Positions 25,994 to 34,366 of a stretch of DNA of 64,000 nt are shown piece by piece. Every line of letters starts with the position of its first letter. Position 1 is the stretch's first letter. The notes beneath the pieces were generated by a model that was given only the letters and a program-made list of their open reading frames with translations, was not told where the DNA came from and made no database searches. Source of the DNA: Amycolatopsis sp. (GTDB lineage Bacteria > Actinomycetota > Actinomycetes > Mycobacteriales > Pseudonocardiaceae). The translations under genes and the position numbers were made by a program. Location of the stretch: contig NZ_JAODNM010000037.1 in assembly GCF_025464955.1 (NCBI RefSeq), forward strand, positions 1-64,000, in the 5' to 3' direction.

Positions 25994-26884
25994 TTAAGGG
26001 AGGGAAAGGATTTCCTGGCTGGCGAACATGCTTTGCGGATCGCGTCCGGCGAAGTACGCGCCGACACCCGTTTCGAGTTCTTCCGCTGTCCAAAAGCCGT
26101 TGACGGTGTCGAATCGCCGTTCGACCGACGGAGGCCGCAGGAGCGCGACCATGCCGCCGTGGACGACGAACACCTGGCCGTTGATCGCTTCCGCGGCCGG
26201 CGAAGCGAGGAACGTGACGAACGGCGCGACGTGACCAACGGACAGCGGGTCGACGCCTTCGGCCGGTGCGTCGCCGAAGACGTCCTCGGTCATCGCTGTC
26301 CTGGCGCGCGGGCAGATCGCGTTGGCTCGCACGCCGTATCGCGCAAGGCCTCGGGCGGTGGAAACGGTCAGGGCGGCGATGCCCGCCTTCGCGGCGGCGT
26401 AGTTGGGTTGGCCGGGCGAGCCGATCAGGAACGCCTCGGACGCGGTGTTGACCACCCGTCCGTACACCGGCGCGCCAGTCGCCTTGGCGTTGTTTCGCCA
26501 GTAGGCCGCCGCGCCGCGCGAAAGCAGGAAATGCCCGCGCAGGTGGACCTTCAGCACGAGGTCCCAGTCTTCGTCGGACATCCCGAACAGCATCTTGTCC
26601 CGCAGAACGCCGGCGTTGTTGACGAGGATGTCGAGCCCGCCGAAATGCTCGACAGCGGCGGCTATGAGCGCATCGGCTATGGAGCGCTCCGACACGTCCC
26701 CGGCCACGGCGAGCGCTTTGCCGCCGGCCGCTTCGATCTCGCTCACGACCGATGCGGTGTCCGCGACGTCGTTGACGACCAGGGCCGCTCCCGCTCCGGA
26801 CAACGCGAGGGCCTCGGCGCGGCCGAGGCCCGCCGCGGCGCCAGTGACGATCGCGGTCCGGCCGTCCAGGCGGTTCACTCTCAC
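25994..26884 (-). CDS. hsd4A: Hsd4A-like 17-beta-hydroxysteroid / 3-hydroxyacyl-CoA dehydrogenase
   Basis: A 296-residue SDR with the cofactor loop TGAAAGLGRAEAL (about 13-25), MLFGMSDEDWDLVLKVHLRG (about 107-126) and active-site YAAAK near 165. These long stretches match what I know of Rv3502c (Hsd4A), which oxidises steroid 17-hydroxyl and side-chain 3-hydroxyacyl-CoA groups. The chosen start is GTG at 26882-26884 because GAGGAGG lies 8 nt upstream; the frame is open to 26956 and a GTG at 26878 is an alternative. It leads the mce4 transcript from the promoter at 26928-26956. Confidence 0.88.
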   Translation of the reverse strand: MRVNRLDGRTAIVTGAAAGLGRAEALALSGAGAALVVNDVADTASVVSEIEAAGGKALAVAGDVSERSIADALIAAAVEHFGGLDILVNNAGVLRDKMLFGMSDEDWDLVLKVHLRGHFLLSRGAAAYWRNNAKATGAPVYGRVVNTASEAFLIGSPGQPNYAAAKAGIAALTVSTARGLARYGVRANAICPRARTAMTEDVFGDAPAEGVDPLSVGHVAPFVTFLASPAAEAINGQVFVVHGGMVALLRPPSVERRFDTVNGFWTAEELETGVGAYFAGRDPQSMFASQEILSLP

Positions 26885-26927
26885 ACCGACTGCCTCCTCA
26901 CTGGGGCTCGACCTCGTTGTCAGGGCA

Positions 26928-26956
26928 AGACTAGAATCTGTTCTCGTTCTTAACAA
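26928..26956 (-). promoter_or_regulatory. Promoter of the hsd4A-mce4 operon
   Basis: On the minus strand TTGTTA (26951-26956) and TAGTCT (26928-26933) are 17 bp apart. The degenerate KstR-like site at 26932-26945 overlaps the -10 box and spacer, a position from which a bound repressor would block polymerase. The start point would be near 26921, giving a leader of about 37 nt. Confidence 0.65.
26932..26945. promoter_or_regulatory. Degenerate KstR-like site
   Basis: TAGAATCTGTTCTC differs from the palindrome at 27010-27023 at the key third base of the left half-site and at the last base. It fits TnnAACnnGTTnnA at six of the eight fixed positions. It lies in the hsd4A promoter, 78 bp from the perfect site, so it may be a weaker second site. 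Confidence 0.45.
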
Positions 26957-26981
26957 GGCCCAGATGAGCGGGCCTAGCCTT

Positions 26982-27009
26982 TTGCTATCCCGGCAGAGCC
27001 TGCTACAAC
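26982..27009 (+). promoter_or_regulatory. Candidate promoter of fadE26-fadE27
   Basis: TTGCTA (26982-26987) and TACAAC (27004-27009) with a 16-bp spacer lie just before the perfect KstR-type palindrome, which would cover the start point. The -10 box lacks the final T, so this is a moderate match only. Confidence 0.45.
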
Positions 27010-27023
27010 TAGAACGAGTTCTA
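27010..27023. promoter_or_regulatory. KstR-type operator
   Basis: TAGAACGAGTTCTA fits the mycobacterial KstR consensus TnnAACnnGTTnnA at every fixed position and is a near-perfect palindrome. It lies 18 bp before the fadE26 start codon. KstR is the TetR-family repressor of cholesterol catabolism; its ligand is a steroid CoA thioester. The kstR gene is not in this window. Confidence 0.85.
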
Positions 27024-27041
27024 TGACACGGGAGGTCGCGG

Positions 27042-28223
27042 ATGCGGATCGACTACACGCCGGAACAGCAGGCGCTCCGCGAGGAACTGCGCACCTACTT
27101 CGCCAGGTTGATGACCCCGGAACGTCGTGAGGCGCTCGCCGGCGCGGGCGGCGAATACGGGGACGGCACGGTGTACAAGGAGATCGTCCGTGAGCTGGGG
27201 CGCGACGGCTGGCTCGCGATCGGCTGGCCCACCGAGCACGGCGGCCAAGCCAGGTCGACGCTCGACCAGCTCGTCTTCACCGACGAAGCCGCCGCCGCGG
27301 GCGTGCCCGTCCCGTTCCTGACGGTGAACACGATCGGGCCGACCATCATGCGGTTCGGAACCGAGGAACAGAAGGCGTTCTACCTGCCCAAGATCGCCGC
27401 GGGCGAGCTGCACTTCTCGATCGGCTACTCCGAGCCCGGGGCGGGCACGGATCTCGCGTCGCTGCGCACCCGCGCGATCCGCGACGGCGACGACTACGTG
27501 GTCAACGGCCAGAAGATGTGGACGAGCTTGATCGAATACGCCGACTACGTCTGGCTCGCCGTCCGCACCGACCCGGACGCGCGCAAGCACAAAGGGCTGT
27601 CGATGCTGATCGTGCCGACTTCGGCCGACGGATTCTCCTGGACCAAGGTGCGCACCGTGGCCGGCCCCGGCACCAGCGCGACCTACTACGACGACGTCCG
27701 CGTGCCCGTGACCTCCCGGATCGCCGACGAGAACGCGGGCTGGCCGCTGATCACCAACCAGCTCAACCACGAACGCGTCGCGCTGACTTCGGCCGCGCCG
27801 GTCCAGTCCGCGCTCGCCGAGGTCCGCGCGTGGGCGCAGACGACGAAACTGCCTGACGGCGGCCTGGTCGTCGACGCCGAATGGGTCCGCCTGCACCTCG
27901 CGCGGGTCCACACCAACGCCGAATACCTCAAGCTCCGGAACTGGAAGATCGCCTGGGCCGCCGCCCACGGCGAACTCGGACCGGCCGAGGCGTCCGCGTC
28001 GAAGGTGTTCGGCACGGAGACGGCGATCGAGTCCTACCGGCTGTTGATGGAGGTCCTCGGGGCCGGCGCGATCCTCCGGCAGGGCTCACCCGGCGCCCCC
28101 TTGCGCGGCCGGGTCGAGCGGCTCTACCGGTCGTCGCTGATCCTCACCTTCGGCGGCGGCGCCAACGAGGTCCAGCGCGACATCATCGCCGCCACCGCCC
28201 TCGGCCTGCCCGTCACCCGCTAG
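27042..28223 (+). CDS. fadE26: Acyl-CoA dehydrogenase FadE26 (ChsE4)
   Basis: A 393-residue flavin acyl-CoA dehydrogenase subunit. The FAD-binding signature SIGYSEPGAGTDLASLR is near 127-143, QKMWTSLIEYADYVWLAVRT near 159-178, and NQLNHERVAL (about 240-249) carries the likely catalytic Glu. It matches the M. tuberculosis FadE26 pattern closely, including the exact LMTPERREAL start region. With FadE27 it is expected to form an alpha2-beta2 enzyme that dehydrogenates the C8 side chain of the cholesterol CoA thioester. ATG at 27042 has GGGAGG 6 nt upstream. Confidence 0.92.
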   Translation: MRIDYTPEQQALREELRTYFARLMTPERREALAGAGGEYGDGTVYKEIVRELGRDGWLAIGWPTEHGGQARSTLDQLVFTDEAAAAGVPVPFLTVNTIGPTIMRFGTEEQKAFYLPKIAAGELHFSIGYSEPGAGTDLASLRTRAIRDGDDYVVNGQKMWTSLIEYADYVWLAVRTDPDARKHKGLSMLIVPTSADGFSWTKVRTVAGPGTSATYYDDVRVPVTSRIADENAGWPLITNQLNHERVALTSAAPVQSALAEVRAWAQTTKLPDGGLVVDAEWVRLHLARVHTNAEYLKLRNWKIAWAAAHGELGPAEASASKVFGTETAIESYRLLMEVLGAGAILRQGSPGAPLRGRVERLYRSSLILTFGGGANEVQRDIIAATALGLPVTR

Positions 28224-28232
28224 GAGTTGGTT

Positions 28233-29315
28233 GTGGACTTCTCGTTGACCGAAGCGCAGCACGATCTGGCCGAACTGACCCGCCGGATCCTGAGTGACCG
28301 CGTCACGCCCGAGTCGTTGGGTCCGTGCGGGGAGGGCGGATTCGACGCCGATCTGTGGTCGGGGCTGGCGAAGGCGGGGATCGTCGACGCCGCGCTGCCC
28401 GCGTCGGTCGGCGGTGGCGGGTTCGGGCTGCTGGAGCAATGCTCGGTGCTGATCGAGGTCGGCCGCGCGGTGGCCCCGGTCCCCTACCTGCCGTGCGTCA
28501 CGATGGCGGCCGCCGCGGTCGCCGAGTTCGGCACGCCTGACCAGGTCGAGCGATGGGCCGTGCCTGCCGTGCGCGGGGAACTCGTGCTCACCGCGGCGCT
28601 GGCCGACGCGGGCGCGCCATGCGGGTTCGCGGCCGAACGCTCCGATACCGGCTGGCGGATTTCGGGCGCCCAAACCGCGGTCCTGTCCGGTGCGTTCGCG
28701 GGAGCGTTCCTCATCCCCGCGTCGACGGAGGATGGCGTCGCGGTGTTCCTGATCGACCGTGAGCAGACCGGCGTCACGGTGTCGACGCAACAAGCCGTGG
28801 ACCACGCCGACGCGGCACTGGTGGAGTTCGACGGCGTCGAGACGTCGTCCATGCTCGGCGGACCAGGTGTCGACGAATGGCTGCGCCTGAGGGGCACGGT
28901 GGGGCTGTGCGCGCAACAGCTCGGTGTGCTCGAACGCGCGTTGGAGCTGACGGCTGAGTACGCGCGAGAACGTGAACAGTTCGGCCATCCGATCGGCGCG
29001 TTCCAGGCCGTCCGGCAGCGGCTCGCCGACGCCTACATCGACGTCGAAGCCGTCCGGCTCACCCTGTGGCAGGCTGCCTGGAGACTCGCGGAAGGCCACC
29101 CTGCCGGCGAAGAGACGGCATGCGCGAAGTTCTGGGCGGCCGAGGCCGGACACCGCGTCTCACACACGGCCGTGCACATCCATGGCGGCGTCGGCATCGA
29201 CGTCGAGCATCCGCTGCACCGGTACTTCGCGGCGGCCGGGCGGCTCGAGTTCGCCCTCGGTGGCGCGACCGCCCAGCTACGTACCCTCGGCGAACTCCAA
29301 CGCCATGCCCCCTGA
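28233..29315 (+). CDS. fadE27: Acyl-CoA dehydrogenase FadE27 (ChsE5)
   Basis: A 360-residue acyl-CoA dehydrogenase-like subunit. It begins VDFSLTEAQHDLAEL, keeps the C-terminal REQFGHPIGAFQAVRQRLAD (about 248-267) and HIHGGVGIDVEHPLHRYF segments, but the helix that carries the catalytic Glu in FadE26 reads GTVGLCAQQLG and lacks it, as expected for the structural partner. The GTG at 28233 is chosen over a TTG at 28227 because TAGGAG is then 6 nt upstream. It follows fadE26 with a 9-bp gap. Confidence 0.9.
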   Translation: MDFSLTEAQHDLAELTRRILSDRVTPESLGPCGEGGFDADLWSGLAKAGIVDAALPASVGGGGFGLLEQCSVLIEVGRAVAPVPYLPCVTMAAAAVAEFGTPDQVERWAVPAVRGELVLTAALADAGAPCGFAAERSDTGWRISGAQTAVLSGAFAGAFLIPASTEDGVAVFLIDREQTGVTVSTQQAVDHADAALVEFDGVETSSMLGGPGVDEWLRLRGTVGLCAQQLGVLERALELTAEYAREREQFGHPIGAFQAVRQRLADAYIDVEAVRLTLWQAAWRLAEGHPAGEETACAKFWAAEAGHRVSHTAVHIHGGVGIDVEHPLHRYFAAAGRLEFALGGATAQLRTLGELQRHAP

Positions 29316-29335
29316 TGCTGAGCCTGCCCAAGCGT

Positions 29336-29379
29336 CGCAACTCGCCGTCGAGTTGCGGTCTCTTAGAAACTGAGAGACC
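29336..29379. terminator. Two tandem hairpins between convergent fadE27 and pat
   Basis: A 9-bp stem (CGCAACTCG with its complement, 29336-29357, 4-nt loop) is followed at once by a 7-bp stem (GGTCTCT with AGAGACC, 29357-29379). Both lie between two converging stop codons (29315 and 29407), so they probably stop transcription from both sides. Confidence 0.6.
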
Positions 29380-29406
29380 CCGCAAAAGCACAAAAGTGCG
29401 AGCAGG

Positions 29407-32133
29407 TCAGCCGGGTTCGGGGATGGGGCGGAGGCGGCGCGGGCCGCTGTCGGGTCGCGACGGAGTCGGACCGAGGACGACACGCGCGTTCGCGACGAAC
29501 GCGCCGGACGGCGAAGCGAGGATCGGGTCCAGCGCCAGTGACCGCACCTCGGGGTTGTCCTCGGCGAGCGCGGCCACCCGCTGCACCATGTCCTGCAACG
29601 CCCCGAGATCGACCGGTTCGTCACCGCGGTAGCCGGTCAGCAGCGGCGCGGTACGCGGCTCGCGGAGGAGCGTGGCCGCGTCGACGTCGGTCAGCGGGAG
29701 CGCGCGGTACGCCCGGTCGCCCAGCAGCGTGCTGATCAGCCCGGACAGCCCGAACGAGACCAAGGTGCCGAACGACGGGTCGTCCTGGAGCCCGATCACG
29801 CAGGACAGACCCTTCGGCGCCATCTGCTGGACGTAGAGGTCGTCCTCGCCGGAGACCTCGCAGAGATCTCGATAGCTGGTGCGGACGGCGTCCTCGGAGG
29901 TGAGGTCCAGCCGGACCCCGGCCAGGTCCGGCCTGCCGCGCAGCCGCTCGTCGACCGCCTTCAACGTCACCGGGTAACCAAGCACTTCGGCGGCCGACAC
30001 GGCGTCGTCCGCGGAGGAGACGACCCGGAACGGCACCACACCGACGCCGTAACAACCGAGCAGCCGCACCGAATCCTCGTCGGACAGGACGACGTGCCCC
30101 GAGCTCTCACTGTCCGCCAGCAGCTCCCGCACGATCTCCTGCGCCTGCTCGACGTGGATCCCGCCGGGACGCCGCAACGAGCCCTGCGGCCGCTGGCGCC
30201 ACGCCGCATACCGGACGACCTTCGCCAGCGCGTACACCGCGCGCTCCGGGCTCGGGTAAGACGGGATGGAACCGCGGGTCGGCGAGCCGTCCTCGGACAA
30301 CACCGCGAGCTCCGCCGGAACACCTTCGGCCGCCAGGAAAGTCGACACGATCGGCTTGTTCTTGTCCAGCTCCACGACCGCTTCCCGCAGCGCCCGCGCG
30401 TACGTCGTCCCGGGAATGGCCAGCGGTGGCACGAAAACGACCACCAACGCGTCGACCTCCGGCGAGTTCAAGGCTTCCCGCACGGCGGCCGCGAACTCGT
30501 CGGGCCCAGCCTGCGGCCCGACGTCGACGGGGTCGACGGCGACCCGAAGCCCCTGGTCACGGGCCGCGTCGGCGGCGAGCAGGCCGATCGCGCTGGAGTT
30601 GCCGACGATGCCCACCCGCGGTCCCGCCGGCAGCGGCTGGTGGGCGAACACGAGCGCGGTGTCGAACAGCTGCGCCAGCGACTCGACCCGGACCACGCCC
30701 GTCTGCTCGAACAGAGCCTGCACACTCGGTTCGTCGATCTCGGTCGAGGTCGCGGCCAACTGCGGGCGGACGGCGTGCCGGCCGGACTTCACCACCACCA
30801 CCGGTTTCGTCCGTGCGAGCCGCCGGGCGAGCCGGGCGAACTTGCGCGGGTTGCCGAACGATTCGAGGTAGAGCAGCACGAGGTCGGTGTTGGGGTCGGT
30901 TTCCCAGTACTGCAGCAGGTCGTTGCCCGAGACGTCGGCCCGGTTGCCCGCCGAGACGAAGGTCGACATGCCCAGTCCCCTGGCCTCGGCGTCGGCGAGG
31001 ATCGCCGTGCCGAGCGCACCCGACTGGCAGAAGAACCCGGTCCGCCCGCGTGCCGGGAGGCGCGGCGCGAGAGTGGCGTTGAGCCGGATCGCGGGATCGG
31101 TGTTGAGCACGCCGAGCGCGTTCGGCCCGACCACCCGCATCCCGTGCGCCCTCGCCTCGCCGACCAGCCGAAGCTCGGCGTGCAGCCCGAGCGGGCCCGC
31201 TTCGCCGAAACCACCGGACAGGATCAGCAACGTCTTGACCCCCTTGGCAAGCGCACCGTCCAAAACGGACTCGACGACGTCCGCGGGCACGGCGACGACA
31301 GCGAGGTCCACCGGATCGGGGATGTCCAGGACGGACGCGTAGGCGCGTACCCCGCGGACCGAGCGGTGCTCGGGGTTGACCGGGTAGACCGTGCCGGCGA
31401 AGTCGGCCGCCAGCAGGTTGGTCAGCACGACATAACCGACCTTCGCCGGATCCGTCGACGCGCCGATCACCGCGACCGAAGTCGGATGCAGGAGGTTGTG
31501 CACGCTGCGTGCTTCGGCGGCCTGCTCGCGCGACCGCGCCACGGCGAGGGACTCCTCGGTCGGGTCGATGTCGAATTCGAGGTGCAGCACGCCTTCCTCG
31601 ATCTCGCGGCTGACCTGGTAACCCGCGTCGCGGAACACACGCACCATCGGCGAGTTCTCCGCGAGCACCTCGGCGACGAACCTGCCCAGCCCGCGCTCAG
31701 AGGCCGCCGCGGCGAGGTGCTCCAGCAGAATCGAACCCAGCCCGCGGCCCTGGTGCGCGTCGTCGACCACGAACGCCACCTCCGCGGACGGGCCGTCGTC
31801 GAGGCGTTCGTACCTCCCGACCGCGACGATGTCGTCCCCGAGCAGCGCGACGAAGGCGACGCGGTCGTGGTGGTCGACGGTGGAGAACCGGATCAGGTCC
31901 CGCGGTGGTATCCGGGGGTAGGCACCGAAATACCGGAAGTAGCGGCTGCGGTCGGACAACCTGCCGTGCAGACCCACCAGTCCGTCGGCGTCCTCGGGCA
32001 CCACCGGCCGCAGGTGCACGGTGCCGCCGTCGGACAGCACGACGTCCGCTTCCCAGCGGCGCGGGTAGTCGTACGGGTCGGGCTTGTCGGTCTTGTGGGG
32101 TACGTCTGGTGCGCCGGGCTCGCTCACGGTCAA
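29407..32133 (-). CDS. pat: GNAT/NDP-forming acyl-CoA synthetase fusion (Pat-type protein lysine acetyltransferase)
   Basis: A 908-residue protein. Residues about 35-195 are a GNAT acetyltransferase domain with the acetyl-CoA loop AHQGRGLGSILLEHL; residues about 210-690 resemble the CoA-binding and ligase domains of NDP-forming acyl-CoA synthetases (AVIGASTDPAKVGYVVLTNL), followed by an ATP-grasp-like part. It lacks an obvious phospho-His, as in Pat enzymes, where the synthetase half is regulatory. The GNAT-first order is reversed compared with the Salmonella Pat and like the Streptomyces lividans enzyme I recall. Targets are probably acyl-CoA synthetases. Its ATG overlaps the acuC stop by 4 bp (32130-32133), so the deacetylase is co-translated. 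Confidence 0.88.
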   Translation of the reverse strand: MTVSEPGAPDVPHKTDKPDPYDYPRRWEADVVLSDGGTVHLRPVVPEDADGLVGLHGRLSDRSRYFRYFGAYPRIPPRDLIRFSTVDHHDRVAFVALLGDDIVAVGRYERLDDGPSAEVAFVVDDAHQGRGLGSILLEHLAAAASERGLGRFVAEVLAENSPMVRVFRDAGYQVSREIEEGVLHLEFDIDPTEESLAVARSREQAAEARSVHNLLHPTSVAVIGASTDPAKVGYVVLTNLLAADFAGTVYPVNPEHRSVRGVRAYASVLDIPDPVDLAVVAVPADVVESVLDGALAKGVKTLLILSGGFGEAGPLGLHAELRLVGEARAHGMRVVGPNALGVLNTDPAIRLNATLAPRLPARGRTGFFCQSGALGTAILADAEARGLGMSTFVSAGNRADVSGNDLLQYWETDPNTDLVLLYLESFGNPRKFARLARRLARTKPVVVVKSGRHAVRPQLAATSTEIDEPSVQALFEQTGVVRVESLAQLFDTALVFAHQPLPAGPRVGIVGNSSAIGLLAADAARDQGLRVAVDPVDVGPQAGPDEFAAAVREALNSPEVDALVVVFVPPLAIPGTTYARALREAVVELDKNKPIVSTFLAAEGVPAELAVLSEDGSPTRGSIPSYPSPERAVYALAKVVRYAAWRQRPQGSLRRPGGIHVEQAQEIVRELLADSESSGHVVLSDEDSVRLLGCYGVGVVPFRVVSSADDAVSAAEVLGYPVTLKAVDERLRGRPDLAGVRLDLTSEDAVRTSYRDLCEVSGEDDLYVQQMAPKGLSCVIGLQDDPSFGTLVSFGLSGLISTLLGDRAYRALPLTDVDAATLLREPRTAPLLTGYRGDEPVDLGALQDMVQRVAALAEDNPEVRSLALDPILASPSGAFVANARVVLGPTPSRPDSGPRRLRPIPEPG

Positions 32134-33302
32134 TCCCTCGGATCGTCCGGGTCGAGGCCGTACAGCGGGAAGACCGCGCGACGGGTGTCCCGGATCGCGA
32201 TGTCGACCGGGTCGTCCTCGCCGTCACCCCAGGGCTTGAACGTGGTGTCGTCGCCGTCGGCCAGCGCCGCGGGCACACTCGCGCTGGGCGCGGCCTTGTG
32301 CACGGTTTCGAGCCAGCCGGGCGGCATCAGGGTCTCCGGCGCGACATCCCGGTTCAGCACGGTGGCGATCAGATGCGTCCACGACCGCGGGACCACGCGG
32401 ATCAGCTGGTAGCCTCCACCGCCGACGGCCAGCCACCGGCCTTCCGCGTAGCGATCGGCCAGCTCCCGAAGCGTCTGGTAGATCGTCCGATGACCGTCGA
32501 CGGTCAGTGAGAGGTCGGCGAGCGGGTCCTCGACGTGCGAATCGACGCCGCACTGGGTGAGCAGGATCTGCGGCCGGAACTCGGCGAGCAGCGACGGCAC
32601 CACGGCGTGGAACGCGCGCAGCCAGCCGGAGTCCGACGTCTTCGGCGGCAAGGGGATGTTGACCGCGGTGCCTTCCGCCCCGCCCTCGCCGATCTCGGCC
32701 GAATACCCGGTGCCCGGCCACAACGTGAACGGATGCTGGTGCAGCGAGACGGTCAGCACCCGCGGGTCGTCGTAGAACACCTTCTGGACACCGTCACCGT
32801 GGTGGACATCGGTGTCGACGTAGGCGATCCGGTCGAACCCGTGGTCGAGCAGCCAGGAGATCGCCACCGCGCAGTCGTTGTACACGCAGAACCCGGACGC
32901 GTGGTCGGGCATCGCGTGGTGCAGCCCGCCGGCGATGTTGACCGCGCGGGTGACCTCGCCGTCGGCGATCTTGCGCGCCGCGAGCAGCGTCGAGCCGACT
33001 ACCAGCGCCGACGCCTGGTGCATGTCGCTGAACACCGGGTTGTCGGAAGTGCCCAGCCCGTGGCCGACGTCCCAGCTCGCCATCGGCGCCTCTTTGACGG
33101 CGTCGAGGTACTCCTGCACGTGCACTCGGCGCAGCTCGGAGTCGCCCGCGGTGTCGGGCACGAGCAGCGGGACGCCGTCGAGCACGCCGAGCTCGGTGGC
33201 CAACCGGATGGTCAGTGCGAGCCTGACCGGGTTGAAGGGATGTTCACTGCCCAGGTCGTAGCCCAGCAGCGAGGAGTCCCAGACGACGGCCGGTTCCAGC
33301 AT
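32130..33302 (-). CDS. acuC: AcuC-type histone-deacetylase-family lysine deacetylase
   Basis: A 390-residue class I HDAC-fold enzyme that would remove acetyl groups from lysines, first described for acetyl-CoA synthetase in Bacillus. The zinc and charge-relay residues are visible in AGGLHHAMPDHASGFCVYND (about 124-143), YVDTDVHHGDGVQK (about 161-174), GVDSHVEDPLADLSLT (about 252-267) and GGGGYQ (about 295-300). A -10-like TACAGT (33310-33315, minus strand) ends 7 nt before the ATG and there is no good ribosome binding site, so the transcript may be leaderless. It forms an operon with pat. Confidence 0.92.
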   Translation of the reverse strand: MLEPAVVWDSSLLGYDLGSEHPFNPVRLALTIRLATELGVLDGVPLLVPDTAGDSELRRVHVQEYLDAVKEAPMASWDVGHGLGTSDNPVFSDMHQASALVVGSTLLAARKIADGEVTRAVNIAGGLHHAMPDHASGFCVYNDCAVAISWLLDHGFDRIAYVDTDVHHGDGVQKVFYDDPRVLTVSLHQHPFTLWPGTGYSAEIGEGGAEGTAVNIPLPPKTSDSGWLRAFHAVVPSLLAEFRPQILLTQCGVDSHVEDPLADLSLTVDGHRTIYQTLRELADRYAEGRWLAVGGGGYQLIRVVPRSWTHLIATVLNRDVAPETLMPPGWLETVHKAAPSASVPAALADGDDTTFKPWGDGEDDPVDIAIRDTRRAVFPLYGLDPDDPRD

Positions 33303-33338
33303 GGCCCCGACTGTAATCCCCGCGCCCGGCCGGCGCGT

Positions 33339-33390
33339 GTCCCAGCGTTGTTGTCCCAGCGGTGTTGTCCCAGCGGTGTTGTCTCAGCCG
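33339..33390. repeat. 14-bp tandem repeat (3.6 copies)
   Basis: Three units of GTCCCAGCG(G/T)TGTT (33339-33352, 33353-33366, 33367-33380) are followed by a partial, diverged copy that contains the stop codon of the sulfurtransferase gene (33384-33386). The array fills most of the 81 bp between that gene and acuC. Copy number is likely to vary between strains. Confidence 0.85.
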
Positions 33391-34220
33391 GGCTCGCCGC
33401 CGGTGGCGACGGGCCGCTCGGGGTCGCGAGACCAGTGCGACCAAGAACCGGTGTAAAGCGCGGCGGGTTCGGACCGCCCGGAGACCTCGAGGGCGAGGAC
33501 CACCGAACTCGCGGTGACCCCGGACCCGCAGTACGCGCCCACCGGGTCGCCGGAGACGCCCAAGTCGGCGAAGCGCGCCGCCAGCTCCGACGGCTGCTTC
33601 CACCGCCCGTTTTCCCCGAGGTGTTCGGCGAAGGGCGCGTTGATCGCGCCCGGGATGTGCCCGGCGCGCGGGTCGATCGGCTCGACCTCGCCGGCGTAGC
33701 GCGGAAACGCCCTGGCGTCGAGCAGGACGCCGTCTCGTGCGAGGTCAGCCGCCTCAACAGCGTCGAGCACGGGCATCCCGCCCGGACGCACCTCGATGTC
33801 CCCCGGCACGGCCGCTGGAACCTCGGTCGTCACAGGGCGTCCCTCGCCGACCCAGGCCGCGAAACCGCCGTCGAGCACGGACACCTCTGCGTGGCCGGCC
33901 CAGCGCAGCAGCCACCAGCCACGGGCGGCGACCGAGCCGTCACCGTCGTCATAAACCACGACCGGGTGACCCGCCCGGACACCGGAAGCCCGCAGATACC
34001 GCTGAAGCGTGGCAGGCTCAGGCAACGGATGACGGCCGCCTTCACCGGGTTCACCGGCGAGTGCCTCGTCGAGGTCGACGAAAACAGCGCCGGGCAGGTG
34101 CCCGGCGAGGTAGGACTCGATCCCGGGCGGCCCGGCGAGCCGCCACCGGAGGTCCAGCAGGGTCGGGGCGGAATCCTCCGCTTGGGCGGCCAGTTCGGCC
34201 GGCGTCGTCAAGGGGCGCAT
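33384..34220 (-). CDS. Sulfurtransferase (tandem rhodanese, SseA/3-MST type)
   Basis: A 278-residue protein with two rhodanese domains. Only the second has an active-site Cys, in the loop CGSGVTAS (near residue 229), a motif typical of 3-mercaptopyruvate sulfurtransferases as opposed to the CRKGVT loop of classical rhodaneses. It would move sulfur from mercaptopyruvate or thiosulfate to an acceptor. The ATG at 34218-34220 is chosen because the predicted domain starts about 15 residues later; the frame is open another 90 bp. It is divergent from ideR, with 146 bp between starts. Confidence 0.87.
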   Translation of the reverse strand: MRPLTTPAELAAQAEDSAPTLLDLRWRLAGPPGIESYLAGHLPGAVFVDLDEALAGEPGEGGRHPLPEPATLQRYLRASGVRAGHPVVVYDDGDGSVAARGWWLLRWAGHAEVSVLDGGFAAWVGEGRPVTTEVPAAVPGDIEVRPGGMPVLDAVEAADLARDGVLLDARAFPRYAGEVEPIDPRAGHIPGAINAPFAEHLGENGRWKQPSELAARFADLGVSGDPVGAYCGSGVTASSVVLALEVSGRSEPAALYTGSWSHWSRDPERPVATGGEPG

Positions 34221-34366
34221 GCGGCCATCCTGCCCCGCCGACCCCGCCGCCCGCTGTCCACCCAGGTGGAGAGGACTTTTTGCAGGTTCGAGCTTGTTAG
34301 ACCATCGCACGGGCGTCGCTGTCGGGCCCAGCGACTACGATGGGTGACGCGGATGAAGGGGACAAT

